A DNA stretch of 64,000 nt from Lactobacillus gallinarum DSM 10532 = JCM 2011 (GTDB lineage: Bacteria; Bacillota; Bacilli; Lactobacillales; Lactobacillaceae), in assembly GCF_001434975.1 (NCBI RefSeq), contig NZ_AZEL01000011.1, positions 62,001 through 126,000 on the forward strand, written 5' to 3'. The notes under the pieces are model-generated. The model made no database searches and was not told the origin of the DNA. It was given only the letters and a program-made list of their open reading frames with translations. Positions 54,844-63,886 of the stretch are shown here, in pieces. A program made the position numbers and the translations under genes. Numbering within the stretch: position 1 is the stretch's first letter; each line of letters begins with the position of its first letter.

Positions 54844-55269
54844 ATGACAATTTCTTATGGTGCTTTAGCAGGTTTAATTGCCGCAATTGCATTCTTAATT
54901 TTAGTATTATTTACGATCCCTATGCTTATTCGTACAGCAAAAGTTTTGAAAGAAACAAGTGCTACTATTCAGACAACTAATGAATCAATGAAGAAGCTTT
55001 CTGAAGATATGGATGGTCTGATGGATCAAACTCATAATTTATTAGATCAAACTAACGACCTAATGATCGATGTTAATGGTAAAATGAAGACGTTGGATCC
55101 AGTAGTAAAAGCTGCTGCTGATTTGGGTGAGAGCGTATCAGAATTGAATGATTCTTCAAAGAAGATCGCTAAACGCTTTAGTAGCAATCATTTTAGTCAC
55201 GCTGGTCTTGTTTCTTCAATTGCGGCTACTGCTTTTGCAAGACGCAGACGCCGTAGAGGTGAAAATTAA
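54844..55269 (+). CDS. DUF948 protein, YtxG-like
   Basis: A 141-residue protein with an N-terminal membrane helix (ALAGLIAAIAFLILVLFTIPMLI), a heptad-rich helical region (KETSATIQTTNESMKKLSEDM...) and an arginine-rich end. It matches DUF948/YtxG, in B. subtilis encoded with ytxH. GGAGGT is 13 bases before the ATG. Function unknown; envelope stress is suspected. Confidence 0.88.
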   Translation: MTISYGALAGLIAAIAFLILVLFTIPMLIRTAKVLKETSATIQTTNESMKKLSEDMDGLMDQTHNLLDQTNDLMIDVNGKMKTLDPVVKAAADLGESVSELNDSSKKIAKRFSSNHFSHAGLVSSIAATAFARRRRRRGEN

Positions 55270-55286
55270 TAAAGGAGGATTTCACT

Positions 55287-55655
55287 ATGAAAAAATTTGC
55301 AAGTTTCGTATTAGGTGCTGTAGCTGGTTGTGCAGCAGGCTTTATTGCAGGTTCATTACTTGTTAGTGATGAACAAGTTGATGATGTTAAGAACAAGATT
55401 AAAGACAACGATAAACTTCAAGATTTGAAGAAGAAGTACGATAATGGTACTGAAATCGTTAAGAATCAATTAGCTTCATTCCCAAAGAACGTTGAAGATG
55501 ATTCAGAATTAAAGGACTTCGATGACATCGTTATTGATGATTCAAACAAGGACAACGATGTTGCTGATGGCGATAACGCAGAAAAATCGGTTGATGATTT
55601 GAACAATGCTGAAAATGACAATACTGCCTCAACACCAGATAATTCAGAAGAATAG
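55287..55655 (+). CDS. YtxH-like membrane-anchored acidic protein
   Basis: A 122-residue protein: MKKFASFVLGAVAGCAAGFIAGSLL is a glycine-rich membrane segment of YtxH type, and the rest is an acidic, Asp/Asn-rich, probably disordered tail. A strong AAAGGAGG precedes the ATG. It follows the DUF948 gene by 17 bases. An FtsH-like or lipoprotein role is not supported: the cysteine is not in a lipobox. Confidence 0.82.
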   Translation: MKKFASFVLGAVAGCAAGFIAGSLLVSDEQVDDVKNKIKDNDKLQDLKKKYDNGTEIVKNQLASFPKNVEDDSELKDFDDIVIDDSNKDNDVADGDNAEKSVDDLNNAENDNTASTPDNSEE

Positions 55656-55667
55656 TCAATTATTCAT

Positions 55668-55710
55668 CGCAAAATAAAAAGCTGACGTTATGTCAGCTTT
55701 TTATTTTGCG
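55668..55710. terminator. Bidirectional terminator between ytxH-like and pepQ genes
   Basis: A perfect 19-bp stem (55668-55686 with 55692-55710), GTTAT loop. Confidence 0.95.
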
Positions 55711-55723
55711 TCTAAATTTTAGA

Positions 55724-56830
55724 TTAATCTCTAACAGGGATAATCTTCAAGTCTTTATTGGTATGTGTAAATGTCTTAAAACCATCCTTGGTTACGACAC
55801 CACAGTCTTCAATTCTTACTCCAGCAAAGCCAGGGATGTAGATACCTGGCTCAATGGAGAAGCACATCCCCTCTTCAAGAACTAAATCATTGCCTTGAAC
55901 GATTGATGGATATTCGTGGACATTTTTACCGATACCGTGGCCTAAACGGTGAATGAAGTATTCGCCATAGCCGGCTTTAGTAATGATATCACGAGCAACG
56001 CTATCAAGTTCTTCAGCAGTAATACCAGGCTTAGCGGCTTCAATTGCGGCTTGTTGTGCTTCGCGGTCAACTTCGTAAATTTCACGTTGCTTGTCTGATG
56101 GCGTACCATAAGCGACTGTTCTACTTGAGTCTGATGCGTAACCATCATGCATAGTACCTAAGTCGAATAAAACTAATTCGTTAGGTTGAACAGTGTTCAT
56201 AGTTGGACCAAGGTGTGGGTTAGCTGCGTTCTTACCAGCTTGGACGATCGTTTCAAAACTTTCGTGCATTACGCCTTTTTGAATCTTTAATTGGTAATCA
56301 ATTTGACCAGCGATACTTCTTTCAGTCACACCGGTTCTGATTGCATCAAAACCAATTTGAAAGGCAAAATCAGCTTCGGCACCAGCGCCTTGTAATTTTT
56401 TAATTTCTTCTGGTGTCTTGTAAAGACGAAGTCTTTCAATGAATGAAGAAACATCATTAGTAAAACTTGCATTTGGAAATTCGCCGCGCAGGTATTGGTA
56501 ATGAGCAACGGAAAGATCGTTTTTTTCGATAGCCCAGGTGTGAGTATCTTTAGTTCTCTTTCTTACGTTGTTGGCGATTAATTCCCATGGATCTTCTGAA
56601 TCAAGGTAACCAAAAACATCACCGTTCCATTCAGAATCTTTTGCTTCTTCTACATTTAAAGCAGGGCAGAAAATAAAAGGATCTGCATCTTTAAATACGA
56701 GCAAAGCAAAGATACGTTCATGAGGATCCATAGAATATCCCGTGAAGTAAGAAATAGTAATTGGGTTAGAAATGTATGCAATATCATTGTTTGAATCTTG
56801 CAGCCATTGTTGTAATTTATCTAAGTTCAT
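55724..56830 (-). CDS. pepQ: Xaa-Pro dipeptidase
   Basis: A 368-residue M24 metallopeptidase that releases proline from dipeptides. Metal ligands stand in [18 protein letters not shown] (two Asp), [15 protein letters not shown] (His), CFSIEPGIY (Glu) and [10 protein letters not shown] (Glu). It is divergent from ccpA, as in other lactobacilli. AGAGGC is upstream; TATACT with TG (AGTATA at 56862-56867, minus strand) is a good extended -10. Confidence 0.96.
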   Translation of the reverse strand: MNLDKLQQWLQDSNNDIAYISNPITISYFTGYSMDPHERIFALLVFKDADPFIFCPALNVEEAKDSEWNGDVFGYLDSEDPWELIANNVRKRTKDTHTWAIEKNDLSVAHYQYLRGEFPNASFTNDVSSFIERLRLYKTPEEIKKLQGAGAEADFAFQIGFDAIRTGVTERSIAGQIDYQLKIQKGVMHESFETIVQAGKNAANPHLGPTMNTVQPNELVLFDLGTMHDGYASDSSRTVAYGTPSDKQREIYEVDREAQQAAIEAAKPGITAEELDSVARDIITKAGYGEYFIHRLGHGIGKNVHEYPSIVQGNDLVLEEGMCFSIEPGIYIPGFAGVRIEDCGVVTKDGFKTFTHTNKDLKIIPVRD

Positions 56831-56900
56831 AAATAGCCTCTTTTTTCGTTAGTTTAGTGTTAGTATATCATGTTTTTGTATGAAAAAATGAAAGGAAAGC

Positions 56901-56938
56901 TGTAAACGCTTGCACTTAGAGCAAAATAATGATAAATT
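56901..56938 (+). promoter_or_regulatory. cre site overlapping the ccpA promoter
   Basis: TGTAAACGCTTGCA (56901-56914) matches TGNAANCGNTNNCA fully. The ccpA promoter is TTGCAC (56910-56915), 17 bases, TAAATT (56933-56938), so CcpA bound here would block its own -35. The pepQ -10 lies 35 bases to the left and may also be affected. Confidence 0.7.
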
Positions 56939-56975
56939 AAGGTGAAGGATTTTTCGGAAGGACTGAGAATAAGCG

Positions 56976-57977
56976 ATGCATAAACAAGAAGTTACAATTT
57001 ATGATGTTGCTCGAGAAGCTAAGGTGTCTATGGCGACAGTTTCTCGTGTTGTTAACGGCAATAATAATGTGAGAAAAGAGACACGTGATCGTGTTCTTGA
57101 AGTAATTAAAAGATTACACTATCAACCAAATGCTGTAGCGCAAGGTTTAGCATCTAAGCGTACCACTACAGTAGGGTTAATCGTCCCAGATTTGACTAAT
57201 TTATATTTTGCAGAATTATCTAAGGGTATTGATGATATTGCACTTTTATACAAGTATAACATTATCATTACCAGTATTGAAAATCGTTTGATGAAGGAAG
57301 ATCAAGTAATTCAAAGTTTGCTTAATAAGCAAGTAGATGGCGTGATCTACATGTCAAACCGTTTGCCAAACGAAGCTGCAGAAGCATTTAAGAGAACTAA
57401 TACTCCAGTAGTATTAGCTGGGACTAAGGATAATCGCGACGAGTTTGCGTCCGTAACTATTGATTATAAGAAAGCTGATACCGAAGCATTGAATTTATTA
57501 ATGCACGATGGCAAGAAGAACTTGGCACTCGTGGTTGGTGATGAAGATGCAGTGGTAAATGGTGAAAATAGAATTCCAGCATACAAAGACTTTATCAAAG
57601 AGAATAATCTGGGTGAGCCACATGTTTACACCGGGGTTAAGGATTATTCAGATGGTTACAATTTATACCCACAACTCGTTAAAGATGGTATCGATGGTGT
57701 AATTGTTACCCGTGATATTTCATCTGTTGGTATTTTGAACTCAGCCATGGATGCAGGCAGGAAGATACCAGAGGATTTGGAAATTGTTACTGCAAGTGCA
57801 ACTCAACTTGCTTCTGTTGTTCGTCCAGCCTTGACTACAATCAAGCAGCCACTTTATGATATGGGTGCGGTGGCTATGAGAATGTTAACTAAGTTGATGA
57901 ATAATGAAGAAGTTGACGAAACTCATATTGAATTGCCATATGAATTAGTTAAAAAACAAAGTACTTTAAATCAATAA
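56976..57977 (+). CDS. ccpA: Catabolite control protein A
   Basis: The global carbon regulator of low-GC Gram-positives, binding cre sites with HPr-Ser-P. The 333-residue LacI-family protein has HTH VTIYDVAREAKVSMATVSRVVNG, hinge YQPNAVAQGLASKRT and a C-terminal effector domain. GGAAGGA lies upstream. It is divergent from pepQ and likely autoregulated by the cre site; scrA in this window is a likely target. Confidence 0.97.
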   Translation: MHKQEVTIYDVAREAKVSMATVSRVVNGNNNVRKETRDRVLEVIKRLHYQPNAVAQGLASKRTTTVGLIVPDLTNLYFAELSKGIDDIALLYKYNIIITSIENRLMKEDQVIQSLLNKQVDGVIYMSNRLPNEAAEAFKRTNTPVVLAGTKDNRDEFASVTIDYKKADTEALNLLMHDGKKNLALVVGDEDAVVNGENRIPAYKDFIKENNLGEPHVYTGVKDYSDGYNLYPQLVKDGIDGVIVTRDISSVGILNSAMDAGRKIPEDLEIVTASATQLASVVRPALTTIKQPLYDMGAVAMRMLTKLMNNEEVDETHIELPYELVKKQSTLNQ

Positions 57978-57987
57978 AAAGTATCAA

Positions 57988-58022
57988 AAAAAGAAGTAGT
58001 TGATAAAAACTGCTTTTTTTTA
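57988..58022. terminator. Terminator between ccpA and the GDPD gene
   Basis: AAGTAGTT / AACTGCTT stem with one T-G pair, flanked by A run and T run, so it can serve both converging genes. Confidence 0.8.
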
Positions 58023-58024
58023 AT

Positions 58025-59395
58025 TTAGTGAATAATTTGATTAATTTGTTTTCGTTTTTGCCAATAAGTTGATGTGAAGATTAATTTATTAGGATTGAAA
58101 GGCAATAAAACTAAGTTCGTGTATTTGCTTACTCGTGGCAAGTTGTTATATTGCTGAAAAGCTTTTTTATTGAAAAAGCCGTAGAAAAGTATTTGATCAG
58201 CCTTAATCCAACCTTTCTTGGTGTAAAGCCACATGTTCTTAGGACCGCCATTAAAGTTTTGAATTTTAAATAATATGTTAGCAGGCAAGAATTTCTTTGT
58301 TTTTGCTTGATTGTCAGGATAACTATAAATTGCTACTTTAGTGTTAGGCTTAGCAATTATTTTTTTATTTTCATAAGGTGCAATATCATTACGGCGTAAA
58401 TCTAAGTTGACGAATTCCGCTGAAATAAAAGTTTTTTCTGCTATCTGATAGTATAATTTGTTGTCGACTCGCACGCCGTAAGTTACATTAACTTTTTGGT
58501 TAGGTCGAACGTATTTCTTTTCCTTAATTCGGACATAGGGATTCATCATAGTAGGGGTCTTAGTTTTACCAAAATAGATTCCTGTTCGATTGATAGCATA
58601 TTTTTTAGTACCACTTTTGGCTAATTTATATTTAAACCCAGTAGCGGGGAAGTTGGTAACGACCCCATCGACATTACGATTAATTAACCAATGCCAAAGA
58701 GCAGGTGATTCATCCATTTCTGCCCAGACAAATAATTGTTTATGCAATTTGTGGAGCCAGTGAATTAAGAAGGGATGCTCTTGAACAATGTCAGAAGCGG
58801 CGTTTACGGCATTTACTTGAGGCAAAATACTGAAGTTAATACGTTTTAAGCTACCTACAATGAAGATTAAATAAGCATCAGGCATTATTTTTCTAAAATG
58901 AAACAGACTTGCTGCAGAAAATGAATGAATCATGATACGTTTTTGCATATGATACTTCTTAACTACTGCAGCAATTTTATCTTCTAATTCGTAAGATGGG
59001 TTGATACTATGATCAATCTTGGTTTCTAAAACAAATTTGGCGCTAGGTTTATTTTTATAATGCTCAAATAATTCATTAAGCGACATTACGTGTTCGCCAT
59101 TATCATACTTTAGCTGTTTAAGTGTCTCAAAGTTATTTTGTGATACAATTGCATGTGTATGAGTGACTCGCTCAAGGTCGTCATCATGAGAGATGACTAA
59201 AACTCCATCTTTGGAAAGTTGGAGATCGAGTTCGACGTAATCAGCACCGGAATTGAAGGCAGAATCATCAGACTGAATAGTTTCTTCAGGATACTTGATG
59301 GGATCGCCGCGGTGACCAACAACAGTAAAACCACTTGTTGTTAAAAAGATTAAGCTAAAAAAAAGAGCCCAAAATAGTTGGCTTTTAAATTTCAT
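58025..59395 (-). CDS. Secreted or membrane-anchored glycerophosphodiester phosphodiesterase with wall-binding-like C-terminus
   Basis: Residues 1-24 are a signal peptide or anchor. Residues 25 to about 265 form the GDPD TIM barrel: VGHRGDPIKYPEET (metal ligands, catalytic His), ADYVELDLQLSKDGVLVISHDD and VLETKID. The rest (about 270-456) is basic and Tyr-rich with repeated units (YAINRTGIYFGKTKT, VRIKEKKYVRPNQKVNVTYG), like SLAP or SH3-type wall modules. It may act on glycerophosphodiesters or teichoic acid outside the cell. Confidence 0.85.
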   Translation of the reverse strand: MKFKSQLFWALFFSLIFLTTSGFTVVGHRGDPIKYPEETIQSDDSAFNSGADYVELDLQLSKDGVLVISHDDDLERVTHTHAIVSQNNFETLKQLKYDNGEHVMSLNELFEHYKNKPSAKFVLETKIDHSINPSYELEDKIAAVVKKYHMQKRIMIHSFSAASLFHFRKIMPDAYLIFIVGSLKRINFSILPQVNAVNAASDIVQEHPFLIHWLHKLHKQLFVWAEMDESPALWHWLINRNVDGVVTNFPATGFKYKLAKSGTKKYAINRTGIYFGKTKTPTMMNPYVRIKEKKYVRPNQKVNVTYGVRVDNKLYYQIAEKTFISAEFVNLDLRRNDIAPYENKKIIAKPNTKVAIYSYPDNQAKTKKFLPANILFKIQNFNGGPKNMWLYTKKGWIKADQILFYGFFNKKAFQQYNNLPRVSKYTNLVLLPFNPNKLIFTSTYWQKRKQINQIIH

Positions 59396-59489
59396 ATGTG
59401 TACACCTCTATCGCATATTAACAATAGCATGGTTACACATTTTTTTCTATTTTATAGTATGATTCTGTTATTCCAAAAGGGTGAAATTG

Positions 59490-59810
59490 ATGGAACAATT
59501 GGATTTAATTGAAGAGATTACCAGAAATGATGGTAGTCGTTATTATGAAATTTCTAATATTGATCAAAATGGAATTGCTGAATTAGCGGTGGACCATGGT
59601 GAAATTAAAAAAGTACGGATATTACAGTTGAATATTCCGCGTACTACTGCATTAATTGAGTATGAAAAATATATCAATGATACTTATGATTTGCAGACAT
59701 TGACTAATGAAGATGATTGGAAAAATCCTAAGTGGGTAGAATGGGATAAGCCTAAAGGCAAAATTTTGGATGCTTATCACATGATATTGAAGGCTAATCG
59801 AATTGGATAG
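59490..59810 (+). CDS. Uncharacterised small protein
   Basis: A 106-residue acidic protein (EQLDLIEEITRNDGSRYYEISNIDQNG...) without membrane segments or a motif I recognise. ATG 59490 follows AAAAGGGTGA; the GTG at 59481 lies inside that site. It lies 14 bases before the metallophosphatase gene, so it probably shares an operon with it and the yutD-like gene. Confidence 0.75.
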   Translation: MEQLDLIEEITRNDGSRYYEISNIDQNGIAELAVDHGEIKKVRILQLNIPRTTALIEYEKYINDTYDLQTLTNEDDWKNPKWVEWDKPKGKILDAYHMILKANRIG

Positions 59811-59824
59811 AAAGTGGTACAAAA

Positions 59825-61216
59825 ATGGAAACTTTGCGAATTTTACATACTAATGATCTACACTCACATTTTGAACACTTTTCTAAAATTGGGCGTTATT
59901 TAAAAAAGGCTCAGGCAAATACTTCAGTTGATGAAGTTTATACTTTTGATGCCGGTGACTTTATGGATCGTTCGCATCCCTTAACCGATGCAACTGAAGG
60001 CCAAGCTAATATTAAATTAATGAACGGCTTTCACTATGATGCGATCACGATTGGCAACAATGAAGGAATATCTAATCCGCACTGGGTGTTAGAAAGATTG
60101 TTTGATCATGCTGATTTCCCAGTAATTTTGGCTAATTTGCGTGAAGAAGACGAATCCATGCCTAAATGGGCAGTGGGTCATAAAATTATTAAAACCAAGA
60201 AAAACACGCGAATTGCTTTAATCGGCCTTACTGCAGCATATCCCATGACTTATGGTCCTAATCACTGGCATGTCAAAATGCTAGGTCATGCAATGGATCA
60301 ACAATTAGCTCAAATTAAGGATCAATATGATGTTTTGATTCTGATTACTCATGTAGGACTTAAGATGGACCGCTGGCTTGCCAAGAATTATCCGCAAATC
60401 GATCTGATCGTTGGTGGTCACAGTCATGATCTATTAGCTCATGGTGAAAAAGTTGAACATACTTGGATTACTCAAACTGGAAAATGGGGTAATTACGTTG
60501 GCGATATTCATGTTGAACTCGAAAACCACCATGTAACTAAAATCGTACCTGATACAATTCCTACAGCTTCAATGCCAGAAATGCCAGAAGATGAGGCAGT
60601 TATTCAAGGCTACTATGATAAAGGTCAAAAACTTTTGTCTGAACATAAAGTAGCTAAGCTGCCTGAAAAATTTAATGATGACAAAATTGCGGCAGTCCAA
60701 GTTTCGCTTGATGCGATTGCTGATTTTGCCAAGACAGATTTAGCAATTTTGAGTTCAGGATTATTTTTGACCCCATTTAAGAGTGGAGTTTTAACTCAGT
60801 ATGATTTGCAAAAGGCATTGCCACATCCTATGCATGTTGTGCGTTCTACCTTAAAAGGCAGCGATCTTTGGCGTTTAGTAATGGAAATTGAAAAGAATCG
60901 CCATTATTTGGATCATTTTCATTTGCAAGGGATGAGCTTTAGAGGCAAGATCTTTGGGCAAATGTATTACAAGGGAATTAAAGTAGATACTCGTAAGCGA
61001 ATCGTTTATGCCAATGGTCATGAGATTGATCCAGAAGAAGAGTATCAAATCGCTTGCCTTGATCACTATGTATTAGTGCCATTCTTCCCGACTTTAGCTA
61101 TTGTTGGTGAAAATGAATTCCTATTCCCTCAATTTTTGCGTGAAGTTGTTGGCAATTATTTAGCTAAAATATACCCACTATCATCGAGAAGTGAAGTAAA
61201 TGACAGAAAAAAATAA
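59825..61216 (+). CDS. 5'-nucleotidase-like metallophosphoesterase (YunD-like)
   Basis: A 463-residue protein of the UshA/CpdB type without signal peptide, so cytoplasmic. Metal motifs LHTNDLHSH, DAGDFMD, TIGNNEG and GGHSHDLL are in the N-terminal domain; the C-terminal domain (about 290-460) fits the substrate-binding 5'-nucleotidase part. The middle motif reads GNNE where GNHE is usual. It overlaps the next gene by 17 bases. Confidence 0.88.
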   Translation: METLRILHTNDLHSHFEHFSKIGRYLKKAQANTSVDEVYTFDAGDFMDRSHPLTDATEGQANIKLMNGFHYDAITIGNNEGISNPHWVLERLFDHADFPVILANLREEDESMPKWAVGHKIIKTKKNTRIALIGLTAAYPMTYGPNHWHVKMLGHAMDQQLAQIKDQYDVLILITHVGLKMDRWLAKNYPQIDLIVGGHSHDLLAHGEKVEHTWITQTGKWGNYVGDIHVELENHHVTKIVPDTIPTASMPEMPEDEAVIQGYYDKGQKLLSEHKVAKLPEKFNDDKIAAVQVSLDAIADFAKTDLAILSSGLFLTPFKSGVLTQYDLQKALPHPMHVVRSTLKGSDLWRLVMEIEKNRHYLDHFHLQGMSFRGKIFGQMYYKGIKVDTRKRIVYANGHEIDPEEEYQIACLDHYVLVPFFPTLAIVGENEFLFPQFLREVVGNYLAKIYPLSSRSEVNDRKK

Positions 61217-61823
61217 AACTAATTCAGAAAAAAGCGCAGAGGAAAAAGTAAATAAATTTGAAGAAGAGCAGCCTTTGCGTCATCCGCTTGCTAACGTAGT
61301 ACAGGATGGTAAAAGTATAAAAATTAATGATCAGTTATATACCATTGTCACTAATGAACGGGATGCGCTCGATCTAGAAATGCTCCGTAAAAAATATGAT
61401 CCATTTTTGGATCAATATGATTATTTAGTAGGGGATGTTTCAAGTGACCACCTGCGCTTAAAAGGCTTTTATAAAGATGAAGCTCGCACTTCGATTGATA
61501 AAAAAGAGATGGCGATCGTAGATTATTTAACTGAATATTGTAATCCGGGTGGGCCGTATTTTATCTTGGAATTAACTAATCCTACTCATCATTATTCACG
61601 TCAAAGACCGCGCAAACCGCATTATGAACGTGAACGTAATCGTAAGAATGATCGCTTCCACTCACGTCGACGTCACGGCAAGGGATATCGTAAAACTGAA
61701 AATAATCCATTCAAGAAGCGTCGAGTTCATCAAACTAAATTTAAAAAGAAGCAGTCAATTGCAGTCAAAAAAGAATTTGGACGTCATCATTCTTTTATTA
61801 TTAAGAAAAGAAAGGGAAACTAG
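61200..61823 (+). CDS. yutD: YutD-like protein (DUF1027) with long basic tail
   Basis: Residues about 35-135 match YutD (DUF1027): INDQLYTIVTNERDALDLEMLRKKYDPFLDQYDYLVGD and SSDHLRLKGFY. The last 70 residues are rich in Arg, Lys and His (RKPHYERERNRKNDRFHSRRR) and likely bind nucleic acid. Bacillus YutD is about half this length. Overlaps yunD-like and ends one base into the HAD gene start. Confidence 0.85.
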   Translation: MTEKNKTNSEKSAEEKVNKFEEEQPLRHPLANVVQDGKSIKINDQLYTIVTNERDALDLEMLRKKYDPFLDQYDYLVGDVSSDHLRLKGFYKDEARTSIDKKEMAIVDYLTEYCNPGGPYFILELTNPTHHYSRQRPRKPHYERERNRKNDRFHSRRRHGKGYRKTENNPFKKRRVHQTKFKKKQSIAVKKEFGRHHSFIIKKRKGN

Positions 61824-62602
61824 TGAAAGATTACCGGGTATTTTTAATTGACTTAGATGGGACAGTTTATCGTGGCAAGGATACTGTTGAATCAGGAGTA
61901 AGATTTGTTCATCGTTTAATTGAGCAAAAAAAAGATTATTTATTTTTAACCAATAATACGACTAGAACACCTCAAATGGTGGTCGATAAATTAAAGAGAC
62001 ACGGGGTAGAAACCGATACTGATCATATTTATACGCCAAGTATGGCGACAGCCAGTTATATTTTGAGTCAGAATAAAGATCATTCAAATAAAAAGATCGG
62101 TTTATACATCATTGGCGAAATCGGCTTATGGAGAGAGCTATTGCAGCATCCTGAATTTGAACTTAATGAGGAAAATCCTGATTACGTTATTGTCGGGATG
62201 GACAAGGATTTGACTTATCATAAAGTTCGTGTAGCCTCAAGAGCAATTAGACGCGGGGCTACTTTTATTGGTACTAATGCTGATATGAATTTGCCTACAG
62301 GGGATGAATTAATCCCAGGCAATGGATCTCAGTGCGTTTTTGTTGCAGCGGCTAGTGGGGTAGATCCGTTATACATTGGTAAACCAGAATCTATCATCGT
62401 AAAAAAGGCTTTAGCTAAAGTAGGATATTCTAAAGATGATGCCTTACTAGTAGGTGATAACTACGATACTGATATCAAAGCAGGTTTTAATAGTGATGTA
62501 GATCAATTATTAACTTTGACGGGTGTAACTCAAAAAGAAGATATTGTTGGCAAACGCCAACCAACGTATGTGGTTGATAACTTAGACGAATTCGAACTAT
62601 GA
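61823..62602 (+). CDS. yutF: HAD-family hydrolase (YutF/NagD type)
   Basis: A 259-residue HAD phosphatase of the NagD/AraL class: nucleophile motif LIDLDGTVYRGKD, FLTNNTTRT, GKPESIIVKKAL and VGDNYDTDIKAG, with a C2-type cap. The start is GTG 61823 with AAAGGGAAA upstream. Substrates of the family are sugar and nucleotide phosphates; the specific one is unknown. Overlaps the next gene by 4 bases. Confidence 0.92.
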   Translation: MKDYRVFLIDLDGTVYRGKDTVESGVRFVHRLIEQKKDYLFLTNNTTRTPQMVVDKLKRHGVETDTDHIYTPSMATASYILSQNKDHSNKKIGLYIIGEIGLWRELLQHPEFELNEENPDYVIVGMDKDLTYHKVRVASRAIRRGATFIGTNADMNLPTGDELIPGNGSQCVFVAAASGVDPLYIGKPESIIVKKALAKVGYSKDDALLVGDNYDTDIKAGFNSDVDQLLTLTGVTQKEDIVGKRQPTYVVDNLDEFEL

Positions 62603-63207
62603 TTACAAAAGATAATTTTTTTGGACTGATATATCATTTTTTGTTTGCCATTTCGAGTAGTGTAGTGGGAGCTATTGTCGCTAGCTGGCCGCTTTTGTTT
62701 ATTTTTATGCTGGTACAAAAGACATATGAGACTGTTCACATGTCTTTATTTCAAGTAATGCATAATTATAACCAGTTGATGATTTATTTGATCTGGCCCT
62801 TTAAAAAGCGGCTTAAAATGGATAATTTTCCCACATCCGCTAATGCAGCAGAACATTTTGCGGAATGTAAGCAATTATTCGTTTTTGCTGTACTCGTATT
62901 TATTGTTTGTTTAATGCTGTATTTTGTTTTTAAAAAGCGTAGAAAAAAAGCGCTGCTTAGCTTGGATAAATCTGCAGCACTTATTTTATTGTTATTGCCA
63001 ATCGTAGTATTTCCTTTTGCAGTAACCAATTTTGATAGTTTTTTTGTAATTTTTCACCACATGTTGTTTAACAACAATGATTGGTTATTCGATCCGAATA
63101 CTGATCCGATAATCAATGTGTTGACCGAAGGCTTTTTTGCATCTTGTTTTGCAGTAGCCGGGATTATTTACGAATTATATTTTGCTGAAAAGTTGTTACG
63201 AAGATAA
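62599..63207 (+). CDS. TIGR01906-type integral membrane protein
   Basis: A 202-residue protein with four hydrophobic segments (about 8-38, 93-111, 126-143, 178-195) and an outside loop with FDSFFVIFHHMLFNNNDWLFDPNTDPII, the mark of the TIGR01906/DUF1461 family that commonly follows yutF in lactobacilli. Function unknown. Confidence 0.88.
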   Translation: MITKDNFFGLIYHFLFAISSSVVGAIVASWPLLFIFMLVQKTYETVHMSLFQVMHNYNQLMIYLIWPFKKRLKMDNFPTSANAAEHFAECKQLFVFAVLVFIVCLMLYFVFKKRRKKALLSLDKSAALILLLLPIVVFPFAVTNFDSFFVIFHHMLFNNNDWLFDPNTDPIINVLTEGFFASCFAVAGIIYELYFAEKLLRR

Positions 63208-63238
63208 AAAAGAGTTCCATTAGTGGAACTCTTTTTTG
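63206..63238. terminator. Bidirectional terminator between the DUF1461-type and DedA genes
   Basis: AAAAAAGAGTTCCA / TGGAACTCTTTTTT with a TTAG loop. Confidence 0.94.
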
Positions 63239-63870
63239 AGTGAGATTTTTTTCTTCAAAGCTACGATGGCAATTGGAACAACTGAAACCAGGATGATGGC
63301 AATTACAATCATTGAGAAATGATCTTTTACTACAGGGATGTTACCAAAGAAGAATCCGATAACAGTAAATAATCCTGTCCAAAGTAAACCACCGATAATA
63401 TTATAAGCAATAAATTTACCGTAATGCATTTTGCTACCGCCAGAAATAAAGGGGACAAATGTCCGGATAAATGGAATAAATCTTCCGATCACAATTGTAA
63501 TTGGACCATGGCGTTCAAAGAACTTTTCTGCAGCTAGTCGATTATTTTGATTGATTAATTTATTGAACCAACTGTGTTTTTCACCTGCTCTAGTAGACCA
63601 TGCTCCAATTTCATAATTGGCGGTGTCACCTAGTATGGCAGCTAAGGCAACGATTAAATATATTAGCCAAATATTTAAACCATATTTTGGGTTAGCAGCC
63701 ATCGCACTAGCGGCAAAGATAAGTGAATCACCTGGCAAGAATGGGAAAATAACTACACCAGTTTCAATAAAAATGATGGCGAACAAGATCAAGTAAGACC
63801 AACCACCAAATTGGTTAACAATTGTGACCAAGTGGTCATCAATATGTAAGATAAAATCGATTAAAGTCAT
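63220..63870 (-). CDS. DedA-family membrane protein
   Basis: A 216-residue DedA/VTT protein: FIETGVVIFPFLPGDSLIFAAS with the reentrant loop, GDTANYEIG, and FERHGPITIVIGRFIPFIRTFVPFISGG with the conserved arginines. DedA proteins act in undecaprenyl-phosphate or lipid recycling. GGAGAAAG precedes the ATG. It is 16 bases downstream of the reductase gene at the right edge, likely in one operon. Confidence 0.95.
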   Translation of the reverse strand: MTLIDFILHIDDHLVTIVNQFGGWSYLILFAIIFIETGVVIFPFLPGDSLIFAASAMAANPKYGLNIWLIYLIVALAAILGDTANYEIGAWSTRAGEKHSWFNKLINQNNRLAAEKFFERHGPITIVIGRFIPFIRTFVPFISGGSKMHYGKFIAYNIIGGLLWTGLFTVIGFFFGNIPVVKDHFSMIVIAIILVSVVPIAIVALKKKISLKKEFH

Positions 63871-63886
63871 TTCTTTCTCCTAAATG

